A stretch of 64,000 bases of DNA. Origin: Roseiterribacter gracilis. Its GTDB lineage: Bacteria; Pseudomonadota; Alphaproteobacteria; BOG-932; Roseiterribacteraceae. Shown one piece after another: positions 34,027 through 41,243 of this stretch; position 1 is the first letter of the stretch, and every line of letters begins with the position of its first letter. The DNA lies in contig BOPV01000001.1 in the NCBI GenBank assembly GCA_018332375.1, forward strand, positions 4,030,001-4,094,000, read 5' to 3'. The notes under the pieces were generated by a model. It made no database searches. It was not told the origin of the DNA and worked only from the letters and a program-made list of their open reading frames with translations. A program made the position numbers and the translations under genes.

Positions 34027-34547
34027 CACGCACGCTCCGTTTTCGTAGCCGCCTGCCACGCGACGAGCAGTCGGCCGCGGGCACGCGCGAGGCGCGACAT
34101 CACCGTGCCGACCGGAACGTCGAGGACGGTTGCGATATCGCGATAGGACAGTTCTTCGACTTCACGCAGCACAATTACTTCCCGAAAAAGCGGCGGTAAT
34201 TCTTCGACCAGCCGGTTGAGCAGCGTCCGGTCGGACGCTGCGAGCAAAGACGTCTCAGGCGTTCCTTCGACACAGCCGAGATCGGTGTCGTCGAGCGGCA
34301 CCTCGGCGCGTACGCCACGCTTGGCAAGCGTGTCGTAGGCAGCGTTGCGGACGATGGCGAGGAACCAGGACCGGTTGGTGTCACCGGTCCAGCCGTCGAT
34401 ATATTTGAGAGCGCGGATACAGGCGTCCTGCACCACGTCTTCGGCCTCGGACGGGTCGCGGACGAGCCACCGCGCCAATGCGTAGCCTCGCTCCAGATGC
34501 GGCATCACTGCCGCATCGAACCGCCGGGATCTGTCCAAGTCGCGCAA
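34026..34547 (-). CDS. ECF-family RNA polymerase sigma factor
   Basis: A 173-residue ECF sigma factor. Region 2 shows FDAAVMPHLERGYALARWLVRDPSEAEDVVQDACIRALKY, and region 4 shows LPPLFREVIVLREVEELSYRDIATVLDVPVGTVMSRLARARGRL. The start is a TTG at 34547 with GGAGG five bases upstream; longer in-frame starts would add non-conserved residues. It is translated with its anti-sigma factor and divergent from a metallophosphoesterase-cupredoxin pair. The two promoters between them share one consensus, so the sigma factor probably drives both. Confidence 0.9.
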   Translation of the reverse strand: MRDLDRSRRFDAAVMPHLERGYALARWLVRDPSEAEDVVQDACIRALKYIDGWTGDTNRSWFLAIVRNAAYDTLAKRGVRAEVPLDDTDLGCVEGTPETSLLAASDRTLLNRLVEELPPLFREVIVLREVEELSYRDIATVLDVPVGTVMSRLARARGRLLVAWQAATKTERA

Positions 34548-34566
34548 ATCTGACCTCCACCCGCTG

Positions 34567-34592
34567 GACCGGGGCGATCGCGCCTTTATTCC
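34567..34592 (-). promoter_or_regulatory. Predicted ECF promoter of the sigma/anti-sigma operon
   Basis: On the minus strand GGAATA, 15 bases, then CGGTC. The same pattern with the same spacing occurs facing the other way at 34594-34619, with a single C between them. The GGAAT -35 core is typical of ECF sigma factors. The transcript would start only a few bases before the GGAGG site. Confidence 0.65.
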
Positions 34593-34593
34593 C

Positions 34594-34619
34594 GGAATAA
34601 TTCCAGCCCGGCACCGGTC
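34594..34619 (+). promoter_or_regulatory. Predicted ECF promoter of the metallophosphoesterase-cupredoxin operon
   Basis: GGAATA, 15 bases, CGGTC, identical in boxes and spacing to the promoter on the opposite strand. The two -35 boxes form TATTCC-C-GGAATA (34587-34599). It lies 35 bases before the ATG at 34655. Confidence 0.68.
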
Positions 34620-34654
34620 TTTGAGGCGGACCAACGGTAGCTGGAGTGGAAGTC

Positions 34655-35584
34655 ATGGCGAAGGACGATGAACAAGTAACCCGGCGCGGTGCGCTGGAAT
34701 GTATGGCCTGGGCGGCCGGTGGCCTGGTTTGGACCGTCAGCGGCGGCATCCCCACCTCGCGCCTGCTGGGGGTCGGCGAGGCCCATGCGGCCACCCCGGG
34801 CTTCAGCTTCGTGCAGATGAGCGACACGCATGTCGGCTACAACAAAGAGGCCAATCCCGACGTCACCGCGACGTTGCGCGAGGCCATCGCCAAGGTGAAC
34901 GGGCTGCAGACCCGGCCGGCTTTTGTGCTGCACACGGGCGACGTCACCCATCTGTCGCAAGCAGGCAGCCACGAAGTTGCGGTCGACGTGCTGAAGACGT
35001 TGAAGGTCGACCACATGCACGCAGTGCCGGGCGAACACGATCTCGCCAATGACGGCTATGCGCGCTGGAAGGATTTGTGGGGCCGCCAGACCGGCGAAAA
35101 AGGCTGGGTCAGTTTCGATCAGGGCGGCGTGCATTTCGTCGGGCTGAACAATGTCAGCGAACGCAGCGGTAAGCTGGGCGCGCTTGGCACCGAACAGCTG
35201 GAATGGCTGGAGAAGGATCTCAGCACGCGCAGCGCCAGCACGCCGATCGTGGTGTTCGCGCACGTGCCGCTGTGGTCGGTCTATCCCGACTGGGGTTGGG
35301 CGACGGCCGATTCCGAACGCGCCATGACGGCGTTGAAGAAGTTTGGATCGGTGACCGTTCTCAACGGCCACATTCACCAGACCTTGCAGAAAGTCGAAGG
35401 TAAGGTCGCGTTCCACACCGCGTCGTCGACTGCGTTCCCGCAACCGGCGCCGGGCAGCACAGCTGCACCCGGACCGATGACGGTGCCGGCCGACAAATTG
35501 AAGTCGGTGTTGGGCGTCACGCAGGTGAATTTCGTGCCCAACAAAGGTCCGCTCGCCATCGTCGATCACAGCTTGGCGACGTGA
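34655..35584 (+). CDS. Tat-exported calcineurin-like metallophosphoesterase
   Basis: A 309-residue exported phosphoesterase with two metals. A twin-arginine signal (VTRRGALECMAWAAGG) ends near EAHA. The metallophosphoesterase motifs are in order: SDTHVG, HTGDVTHL, GEHD (Glu in place of the usual Asn of GNHD), FAHVPLWS and NGHIHQ. The ATG at 34655 has GGAG eight bases before it. It is cotranscribed with a cupredoxin and divergent from an ECF sigma factor that likely controls it. Substrate is unknown; the Glu in the third motif may tune metal choice. Confidence 0.9.
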   Translation: MAKDDEQVTRRGALECMAWAAGGLVWTVSGGIPTSRLLGVGEAHAATPGFSFVQMSDTHVGYNKEANPDVTATLREAIAKVNGLQTRPAFVLHTGDVTHLSQAGSHEVAVDVLKTLKVDHMHAVPGEHDLANDGYARWKDLWGRQTGEKGWVSFDQGGVHFVGLNNVSERSGKLGALGTEQLEWLEKDLSTRSASTPIVVFAHVPLWSVYPDWGWATADSERAMTALKKFGSVTVLNGHIHQTLQKVEGKVAFHTASSTAFPQPAPGSTAAPGPMTVPADKLKSVLGVTQVNFVPNKGPLAIVDHSLAT

Positions 35585-35919
35585 ACGTGAAACGACGTAC
35601 TCTTTTGCTTGCCGGAGCAGCCCTCGTCGCGGGGGCTGCAACGTCCAAGGCAGCCGATGACACGTCGGGCGACAAGCAGGTCGTCGTGATCGACAACCAC
35701 GCCTATCTGCCGCCGGATCTCGAAGTCAAAGTCGGCACGGTGGTCCAGTGGGTCAACCAAGACGGCGACGAGCATGACGTGACCGAGAACAAGAAGGCGT
35801 TCCGGTCACCCATCCTCGACAAAGGCGAAGAGTGGAAGCGGCTCTTCGATCAGCCCGGAACGGTTGAATATTATTGTTCGCTGCATCCGCACATGATCGG
35901 AAAGATCCGCGTAGTTTGA
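35581..35919 (+). CDS. Cupredoxin (type I blue-copper domain protein), exported
   Basis: A 112-residue electron-transfer-type protein with a signal sequence rich in Arg and Leu (VKRRTLLLAGAALVAG). The type I copper ligands are visible: His in DEHDV, then Cys, His and Met in YYCSLHPHM, with the VQWVNQDGDEHDVT loop typical of plastocyanin/amicyanin. The start is GTG at 35581, overlapping the phosphoesterase stop as GTGA; a second GTG at 35587 is possible. It shares the ECF-driven operon. Its electron partner is unknown. Confidence 0.9.
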   Translation: MNVKRRTLLLAGAALVAGAATSKAADDTSGDKQVVVIDNHAYLPPDLEVKVGTVVQWVNQDGDEHDVTENKKAFRSPILDKGEEWKRLFDQPGTVEYYCSLHPHMIGKIRVV

Positions 35920-35948
35920 ATGTCGCCGCGGACGCGGTAGACAGTGCC

Positions 35949-36587
35949 ATGAAGCTCTACAGCTATTGGCGCTCGTCCGCCGCGTACCGCGTGCGCATCG
36001 CGCTCAACATGAAGCGCGTCGTCTATGAACAAGTGCCGATTCACCTGGTGAAGAAGGAACAGTCTTCGCCCGAATATCTGGCGCTGAATCCGTCGGGGCT
36101 GGTGCCGGCGTTGGTGACCGACGACGGGCAGGTTCTGACGCAATCGATCGCGATCTGCGAATGGCTGGAAGAAACCGTCTCCGGTCCCAGCATCTTGCCC
36201 GAAAAAGAATATGACCGCGTCCGCGCGCGCACGATCGCGCAGATCATCGCGTGCGACATCCACCCGCTCAACAATACGCGGGTGCAAGCATATCTGCGTA
36301 CCGAGATGAAACAGGACGATGCGCAGGTGCAGGCCTGGATCCATACCTGGATCGCCAGCGGCCTCGCAGCGGCAGAAGCGTTGATTGTCGACGGCAAGCG
36401 TTACGCAGTGGGCGATCGCCCCAGTGTCGCAGATATCTGCATCGTGCCGCAGCTATACAACGCGCGGCGATTCGATGTAGATCTGACGCCGTACCCGAAA
36501 TTGTGCGCAATCGACGCCGAAGCCGCGAAGCTGCAGCCGTTTATCGACGCGCAGCCCGAGCGGCAACCGGACGCGCCACCGACGTAA
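35949..36587 (+). CDS. maiA: Maleylacetoacetate isomerase (zeta-class glutathione transferase)
   Basis: Isomerises maleylacetoacetate to fumarylacetoacetate with glutathione, the step after homogentisate dioxygenase in tyrosine degradation. The 212-residue protein has the zeta-class active-site motif RSSAAYRVRIALN, NPSGLVPALVTDDG in the glutathione-binding half and QIIACDIHPLNNTRV in the helical half. The ATG at 35949 is the only start that puts the SSAAYR motif at the usual place. It is separated from hppD by two unrelated operons. Other zeta GST functions cannot be excluded. Confidence 0.92.
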   Translation: MKLYSYWRSSAAYRVRIALNMKRVVYEQVPIHLVKKEQSSPEYLALNPSGLVPALVTDDGQVLTQSIAICEWLEETVSGPSILPEKEYDRVRARTIAQIIACDIHPLNNTRVQAYLRTEMKQDDAQVQAWIHTWIASGLAAAEALIVDGKRYAVGDRPSVADICIVPQLYNARRFDVDLTPYPKLCAIDAEAAKLQPFIDAQPERQPDAPPT

Positions 36588-36642
36588 AGCGGAACCGCGC
36601 CGCCGCTATGCGGTTCTCTGCGCAAACGCCAGAGGACCGAAC

Positions 36643-37758
36643 ATGCGTATCGCGCAAATTGCACCGTTGATGGAAGCAGTGCCGCCGAAATTCTACGGCG
36701 GAACCGAACGCATTGTTTCGTATCTGACCGAAGAATTGGTGGCGCAAGGCCACGAGGTCACGCTGTTCGCGTCGGGCGACAGCATCACCTGTGCAGAATT
36801 GATTCCGATGGCGCCGCGCGCGCTGCGGCTCGACAAGGTCATTCGGGATCCGTTGGCGCCGCAGTTGCTGATGCTCGAAAAAGTTGCACAGCAGGCACAT
36901 CGATTTGATGTGGTTCATTGCCATCTCGATTACCTGCCATTCTCGCTCTATCGGCGGTTGGGCCTGCCCTTCCTTACGACGCTGCATGGGCGTCTCGATC
37001 TCGACGAGCTGAAACCTTTGTTCGATGAATTCACCGACGTGCCGGTGGTTTCGATTTCCGATTCCCAGCGCAAGCCGATGCAGCAGGCCGGCTGGATGGC
37101 GACGGTGCATCACGGTCTGCCGGCGAATTTGCTGACACCGCCGCGCGCGCCGTCTTGTGACTATCTCGCCTTTCTCGGCCGGATCAGTCCCGAGAAAGGC
37201 CCCGATGCTGCCATCCGCATCGCGCGCGAGGCCGGCATGAAATTGAAGATCGCGGCCAAGGTCGATCGCGCCGACCGTGTCTGGTTCGAAGACGTCGTCA
37301 AACCGATGCTGGCCGAGCCGCATGTCGAATGGATCGGTGAAATCGGCGAAAGCGAGAAGGCAGCGTTTCTTGGCAACGCCGCCGCTTTGCTGTTCCCGAT
37401 CTGCTGGCCCGAACCGTTCGGCCTGGTGCAGATCGAGGCAATGGCATGCGGTTGCCCGACCATCGCCTTCAATCGCGGCTCGGTGTCGGAAGTCGTGCGC
37501 GACGGCGTATCCGGCTTTGTCGTGGAAGATGAAATCGGTGCGGTGGCTGCACTGGCGAAATTGCCGTCGCTGGACCGTGGCGCAGTGCGCCGCGATTTCG
37601 ACGCACGCTTCACCGCCGCGCGCATGGCGACCGCCTATCTCGATCTCTACGCCCAGATCGCGGCCGAACACGGCACGCGCGGCCGCACCGCATCCGACGT
37701 CGAGTCCGTCACCAGGACCCGCACCGACCGCCCGTTGGCGGTGGTGCGATCTTCCTGA
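36643..37758 (+). CDS. Glycosyltransferase family 4 protein
   Basis: A 371-residue GT-B fold glycosyltransferase of the retaining GT4 family. The N-terminal start is FYGGTERIVSYLTEELVAQGHEVTLFASGDS; the C-terminal half has FLGRISPEKGPDAAIRIA and the nucleotide-sugar binding segment PEPFGLVQIEAMACGCPTIAF with the EX7E pair. A good ribosome site (GAGGA) precedes the ATG. It is followed after 22 bases by a debranching-type glycosidase, so they may form a small unit for polysaccharide or oligosaccharide metabolism. Donor and acceptor are unknown. Confidence 0.9.
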   Translation: MRIAQIAPLMEAVPPKFYGGTERIVSYLTEELVAQGHEVTLFASGDSITCAELIPMAPRALRLDKVIRDPLAPQLLMLEKVAQQAHRFDVVHCHLDYLPFSLYRRLGLPFLTTLHGRLDLDELKPLFDEFTDVPVVSISDSQRKPMQQAGWMATVHHGLPANLLTPPRAPSCDYLAFLGRISPEKGPDAAIRIAREAGMKLKIAAKVDRADRVWFEDVVKPMLAEPHVEWIGEIGESEKAAFLGNAAALLFPICWPEPFGLVQIEAMACGCPTIAFNRGSVSEVVRDGVSGFVVEDEIGAVAALAKLPSLDRGAVRRDFDARFTAARMATAYLDLYAQIAAEHGTRGRTASDVESVTRTRTDRPLAVVRSS

Positions 37759-37780
37759 GGCGCGAGCGTTTGGAGGCAAG

Positions 37781-39970
37781 ATGACCCGTACTTCAACGGC
37801 AGAGATGCTGCTCGACGAAGCCGAAGTCGGCCCGTTCTACATTCCGGCCAACGCGGCCACGACGAGCTATCGCCCGCGCGTATTGAAGCAGGGCGACACG
37901 TTCCTGGTGCTGGATCCGTTCGGCGACGCGCAGGCGACGGGTCCGGCCGCCGAGGGTCTGTTTCATCGCGACACGCGCTACCTGTCGCAATTGACCCTGA
38001 CCATCGAAGGCCAGCGGCCGCTGCTCTTGTCGTCGAGCGTGACGGCCGAGAACGCGACCATCGCCGTCGACATGACCAATCCCGATCTGACCGACGGTGA
38101 ACGGATCACCTTGCCGCGCGACACGGTGCATGTGTTGCGCACCAAAGTGCTCGATCACGGCGCGTTGTACGAACGTCTGGCGCTGCGCAATTTTGGCGTC
38201 GCGCCGGCGCGCATCCAGATCGAGCTGGGCTACGGCGCCGACTTCGCCGACATTTTCGAAGTGCGCGGCATGGTACGCGCCGCGCGCGGCCTGCAACGGC
38301 GGGACGAGCGCGTCGGCAATACGGTCACGCTTGCCTATGAAGGGCTGGATCATGTCCTGCGTTCGACGCGCATTGTCGTCGAACCGTCGCCCGATAGCTG
38401 GATGTTGCGGCGTGCGCGCTGGGATTGGACTTTGGCGCCGGGCGAAGCACGCACGATCGACATCGACATCTTGTGCGAGACCGATCGAGCCCGGGTCCGG
38501 CGGCGCAACTATGACGACGTGCTGGCCGAGACCAAGCAACGGATTACTGCGCAGGACCGGGCGCATGTGCGGCTGATCAGCAGCAACGAGCTGTTCAACG
38601 ATTGGGTTGGGCGCAGCCGCGCCGATCTCGACATGCTGATCACCGAGACGAGCCACGGCCGCTATCCGTATGCGGGCATTCCGTGGTTCTCGTGCCCGTT
38701 CGGCCGCGACGGCATCATCACTGCGCTGGAAACGCTGTGGCTGGATCCCGATCTCGCCGCGGGCACGTTGCGCTATCTTGCGGCGACGCAGGCGCAGGTG
38801 CTGGATCCGGGCAAGGACGCCGAACCCGGAAAGATTCTGCACGAGACGCGCGGCGGCGAGATGTCGGATCTCGGCGAGGTTCCGTTCGGTCGCTATTACG
38901 GCAGCGTCGATTCCACACCGCTCTTCATCGTGCTGGCGGGCGCCTACGAGCAACGTACCGGCGATCTGAATCTGATCCGCGAATTGTGGCCCAGCATCGA
39001 AGCGGCGCTGGGCTGGATGGACCGGTATGGCGATATCGATGGCGACCAGTTCCTCGAATATGACCGCAAGTCCGTCAACGGGCTGATCAACCAGGGCTGG
39101 AAGGATTCCGCAGACTCGATCTTTCACGCCGACGGACGTCTCGCCGACGCACCGATCGCATTGGCCGAGGTGCAGGCCTATGCGTTTGCGGCGTGGCGCG
39201 AAGCAGCGCGCCTGGCCAAGCTTCTCGGCGCGCACGAGCAGGCGAGCGTGCTTGCCGCGCGGGCAGAAAATCTGCGTGTCGCGTTCGAGGACAAGTTCTG
39301 GGACGAAGAACTTGGTCTCTATGTGCTGGCGCTCGATGGGGAGAAGCGCGCCTGCCGCGTGCGATCGTCGAATGCAGGTCACGCGCTGTTCGGCGGCATC
39401 GCCGCATCCGATCGCGCCGACCGTGTCGCGCATGCGCTGCTGGGGCCGGCCTTCTTTTCGCACTGGGGCATCCGCACCATTGCGACCGACGCGTCGCGCT
39501 ACAATCCGATGAGCTATCACAATGGGTCGATCTGGCCACACGATAACGGGCTGATCGCAATGGGGCTGGCGCGGTACGGCAAAGGCCGCGAACTGACGCG
39601 GTTGTTGAGCGGCATGTTCGACAGCGCGATGCAGATGGATCTCAATCGGCTGCCGGAATTGTTCTGCGGCTTCGACCGCCGAACTGGCGCCGGACCGACC
39701 GCCTATCCGGTCGCGTGCATCCCGCAGGCCTGGGCCGCCGCATCCGTATTCGCGATTCTCGGCGCGATGCTGGGCGTCGAATTTGATCCAGCCGCGCGGC
39801 AGATCCGCTTTACGCGTCCGGCACTGCCGCCGTGGATGGACGAGCTGCGGATTGAAAATCTACGCCTCGGCAATGGCGGTGCGGACATCCTGCTGCGCCG
39901 GCACGGCGAATCCGTGTCGCTCACATCGCTTTCGCGCAGCGACGATGTGCAGATCGTGATGACGGCCTGA
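37781..39970 (+). CDS. Amylo-alpha-1,6-glucosidase / glycogen-debranching-type protein
   Basis: A 729-residue cytoplasmic glycosidase-like protein. Residues about 40-230 are the debranching N-terminal domain (LKQGDTFLVLDPFGDAQATGPAAEGLFHRDTRYLSQL). The rest is an (alpha/alpha)6 barrel with YPYAGIPWFSCPFGRDGIITALETLWL, GRYYGSVDSTPLFIVLAG, NQGWKDS and YHNGSIWPHDNGLIAMGLA, the acidic and aromatic features of that clan. The ATG at 37781 follows GGAGG. A further upstream open frame overlaps the GT4 gene and is not used. The true substrate, glycogen or another glucan, cannot be set from sequence. Confidence 0.88.
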   Translation: MTRTSTAEMLLDEAEVGPFYIPANAATTSYRPRVLKQGDTFLVLDPFGDAQATGPAAEGLFHRDTRYLSQLTLTIEGQRPLLLSSSVTAENATIAVDMTNPDLTDGERITLPRDTVHVLRTKVLDHGALYERLALRNFGVAPARIQIELGYGADFADIFEVRGMVRAARGLQRRDERVGNTVTLAYEGLDHVLRSTRIVVEPSPDSWMLRRARWDWTLAPGEARTIDIDILCETDRARVRRRNYDDVLAETKQRITAQDRAHVRLISSNELFNDWVGRSRADLDMLITETSHGRYPYAGIPWFSCPFGRDGIITALETLWLDPDLAAGTLRYLAATQAQVLDPGKDAEPGKILHETRGGEMSDLGEVPFGRYYGSVDSTPLFIVLAGAYEQRTGDLNLIRELWPSIEAALGWMDRYGDIDGDQFLEYDRKSVNGLINQGWKDSADSIFHADGRLADAPIALAEVQAYAFAAWREAARLAKLLGAHEQASVLAARAENLRVAFEDKFWDEELGLYVLALDGEKRACRVRSSNAGHALFGGIAASDRADRVAHALLGPAFFSHWGIRTIATDASRYNPMSYHNGSIWPHDNGLIAMGLARYGKGRELTRLLSGMFDSAMQMDLNRLPELFCGFDRRTGAGPTAYPVACIPQAWAAASVFAILGAMLGVEFDPAARQIRFTRPALPPWMDELRIENLRLGNGGADILLRRHGESVSLTSLSRSDDVQIVMTA

Positions 39971-40186
39971 CGCGCCCTAGGAATATTTAGATTCGGCTGG
40001 TGATCGCCACGCGCATTCCACGACCCATGGTTGTTGTTCGTTGCTTTCCGAGAAAAGCGCGCCGATACGACGCAGGATTTCGCCAGCCGCACGGTGATAC
40101 CAACTCCGCCCTTCTTTGGCGGATGCGCGATCATGCGTTCCTCCCAGCGGGCACGCCGAGCATCGTCAGTAGAAAAGCCGTTCGGC

Positions 40187-40202
40187 GACTCCTGACGGAG
40201 TC
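40187..40202. other. Small hairpin ahead of the degenerate receiver gene
   Basis: GACTCC-TGAC-GGAGTC forms a six-base-pair stem 44 bases before the GTG start at 40247. It lies in the 276-base gap after the debranching gene, in which no other gene, operator or terminator is evident. Confidence 0.3.
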
Positions 40203-40246
40203 ATCGTTCTCGGCTAATTTTGAGCGCGAATCACTGAGGGTTTCCC

Positions 40247-40792
40247 GTGTCCGAGCGTCGACTGGACCTGGCACAGACGTCTGTTCTGATCGTCGAACCG
40301 AACGTTCGGCTGCATCGCGTGTATCGCGACGCGCTGACTGCGTTCGGCACTGGCCGCATCTCGACCGTGCCGGATTGGGATGGCGCGCTTGCACGATTTA
40401 CCGAAGAGCGCCCGCATTTGGCCTTCGTCGAAGTTCTCGACGAAGAGCGTCGTGCCGTCGGCCTCGACTGGATCCGCCGCGTGCGCCGTGACTTTCCGTT
40501 CCCGTCGCGGGCTGTGCCGATCGTCGCCTCATCGGCGCTGACGACGTCGAAGACGGTGTGCGAGGCGCGCAATGCCGGCGCCAATGATTTCATGAAAAAG
40601 CCCTTCGGCGTCGGCGATCTGTTTCGCCAGATCACGCGCGTGGTCGAGTTCGTTCGGCCGTTCGTGGTCGATCGCGCCTATGTCGGACCGTGCCGCCGGA
40701 CCCAGGCCGAAGGTCATCAAGGCCCCGAACGTCGTTACGCCAAGCAGTTGCGCGGGGGCTCGATCTTAGGCCAGGGTCTGCAGCCTGCATGA
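40247..40792 (+). CDS. Degenerate receiver-domain protein with Glu at the phosphoacceptor site
   Basis: A 181-residue single-receiver protein. The fold is clear from TSVLIVEPNVRLHRVYRDAL, LAFVEVLDEERRAVGLDWIRR, IVASSALTT and DFMKKPF (conserved Lys). The usual Asp at the end of strand 3 is Glu (FVEV), and the acidic pocket is EP instead of DD, so it is unlikely to be phosphorylated; Glu may mimic the phosphorylated form. A C-terminal extension of about 40 basic, Gly-rich residues follows. GTG start at 40247 with GAGGG upstream. Its stop overlaps the next gene. Confidence 0.8.
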   Translation: MSERRLDLAQTSVLIVEPNVRLHRVYRDALTAFGTGRISTVPDWDGALARFTEERPHLAFVEVLDEERRAVGLDWIRRVRRDFPFPSRAVPIVASSALTTSKTVCEARNAGANDFMKKPFGVGDLFRQITRVVEFVRPFVVDRAYVGPCRRTQAEGHQGPERRYAKQLRGGSILGQGLQPA

Positions 40793-41226
40793 CCGACCAA
40801 CCGAACACCCTTCTCTACGACCCCGATCCGACCCTGCGCCGTCTGGTGCTGTCGGGCGGCGGCGTGACTGAGACCGAAGCCGTCGCTAGGGCGGATGCGG
40901 CGCTGGCCGCGTCGCGTGGTGCGTTCGAAGCTTGGGCGGTCGGCCGTCTAGCCGGCATCGAAGCCAAGATCACCAGCGAAGAACACGCGGCCCGCAACGC
41001 CATCGCGCTGGCCCAGGTCCGCGATGAGGCGATGCTCTATCGCCACGAAGCTGCGGCGCGGGTCGTCGACCATCTCAACGTCGCGCTCAGCGATCCCAAC
41101 GCGGACATGGCGCGACGCAAGAAACTGTTTCGCGCCCATGCGCTGGCGGCGGCGCATGCATTGGCCCAAGGCCCACGCGCCAGCCGCACCGATATCGACC
41201 AGTTGCTGGCGACGCTCGCGGCTTGA
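40789..41226 (+). CDS. Uncharacterised helical protein coupled to the degenerate receiver
   Basis: A 145-residue protein with no signal peptide or membrane segment and no family I can name. Much of it is Ala-rich, charged and helical (residues about 35-130), compatible with a coiled coil or helical bundle. The ATG overlaps the receiver gene's stop as ATGA, so they are coupled, and a physical partnership is plausible. It converges on a sensor kinase gene with only 17 bases between. Confidence 0.65.
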   Translation: MTDQPNTLLYDPDPTLRRLVLSGGGVTETEAVARADAALAASRGAFEAWAVGRLAGIEAKITSEEHAARNAIALAQVRDEAMLYRHEAAARVVDHLNVALSDPNADMARRKKLFRAHALAAAHALAQGPRASRTDIDQLLATLAA

Positions 41227-41243
41227 GCCGGTCGTCCGTTCTT

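Noticed and set aside
37793..39541. Minus-strand open frame opposite the debranching-type gene
   Set aside because: Antisense to a gene with clear glycosidase motifs; composition is that of a shadow frame.
39971..40246. Possible small gene in the 276-base gap
   Set aside because: Neither strand has a coding pattern, start with ribosome site or signal sequence; only a short hairpin is seen.
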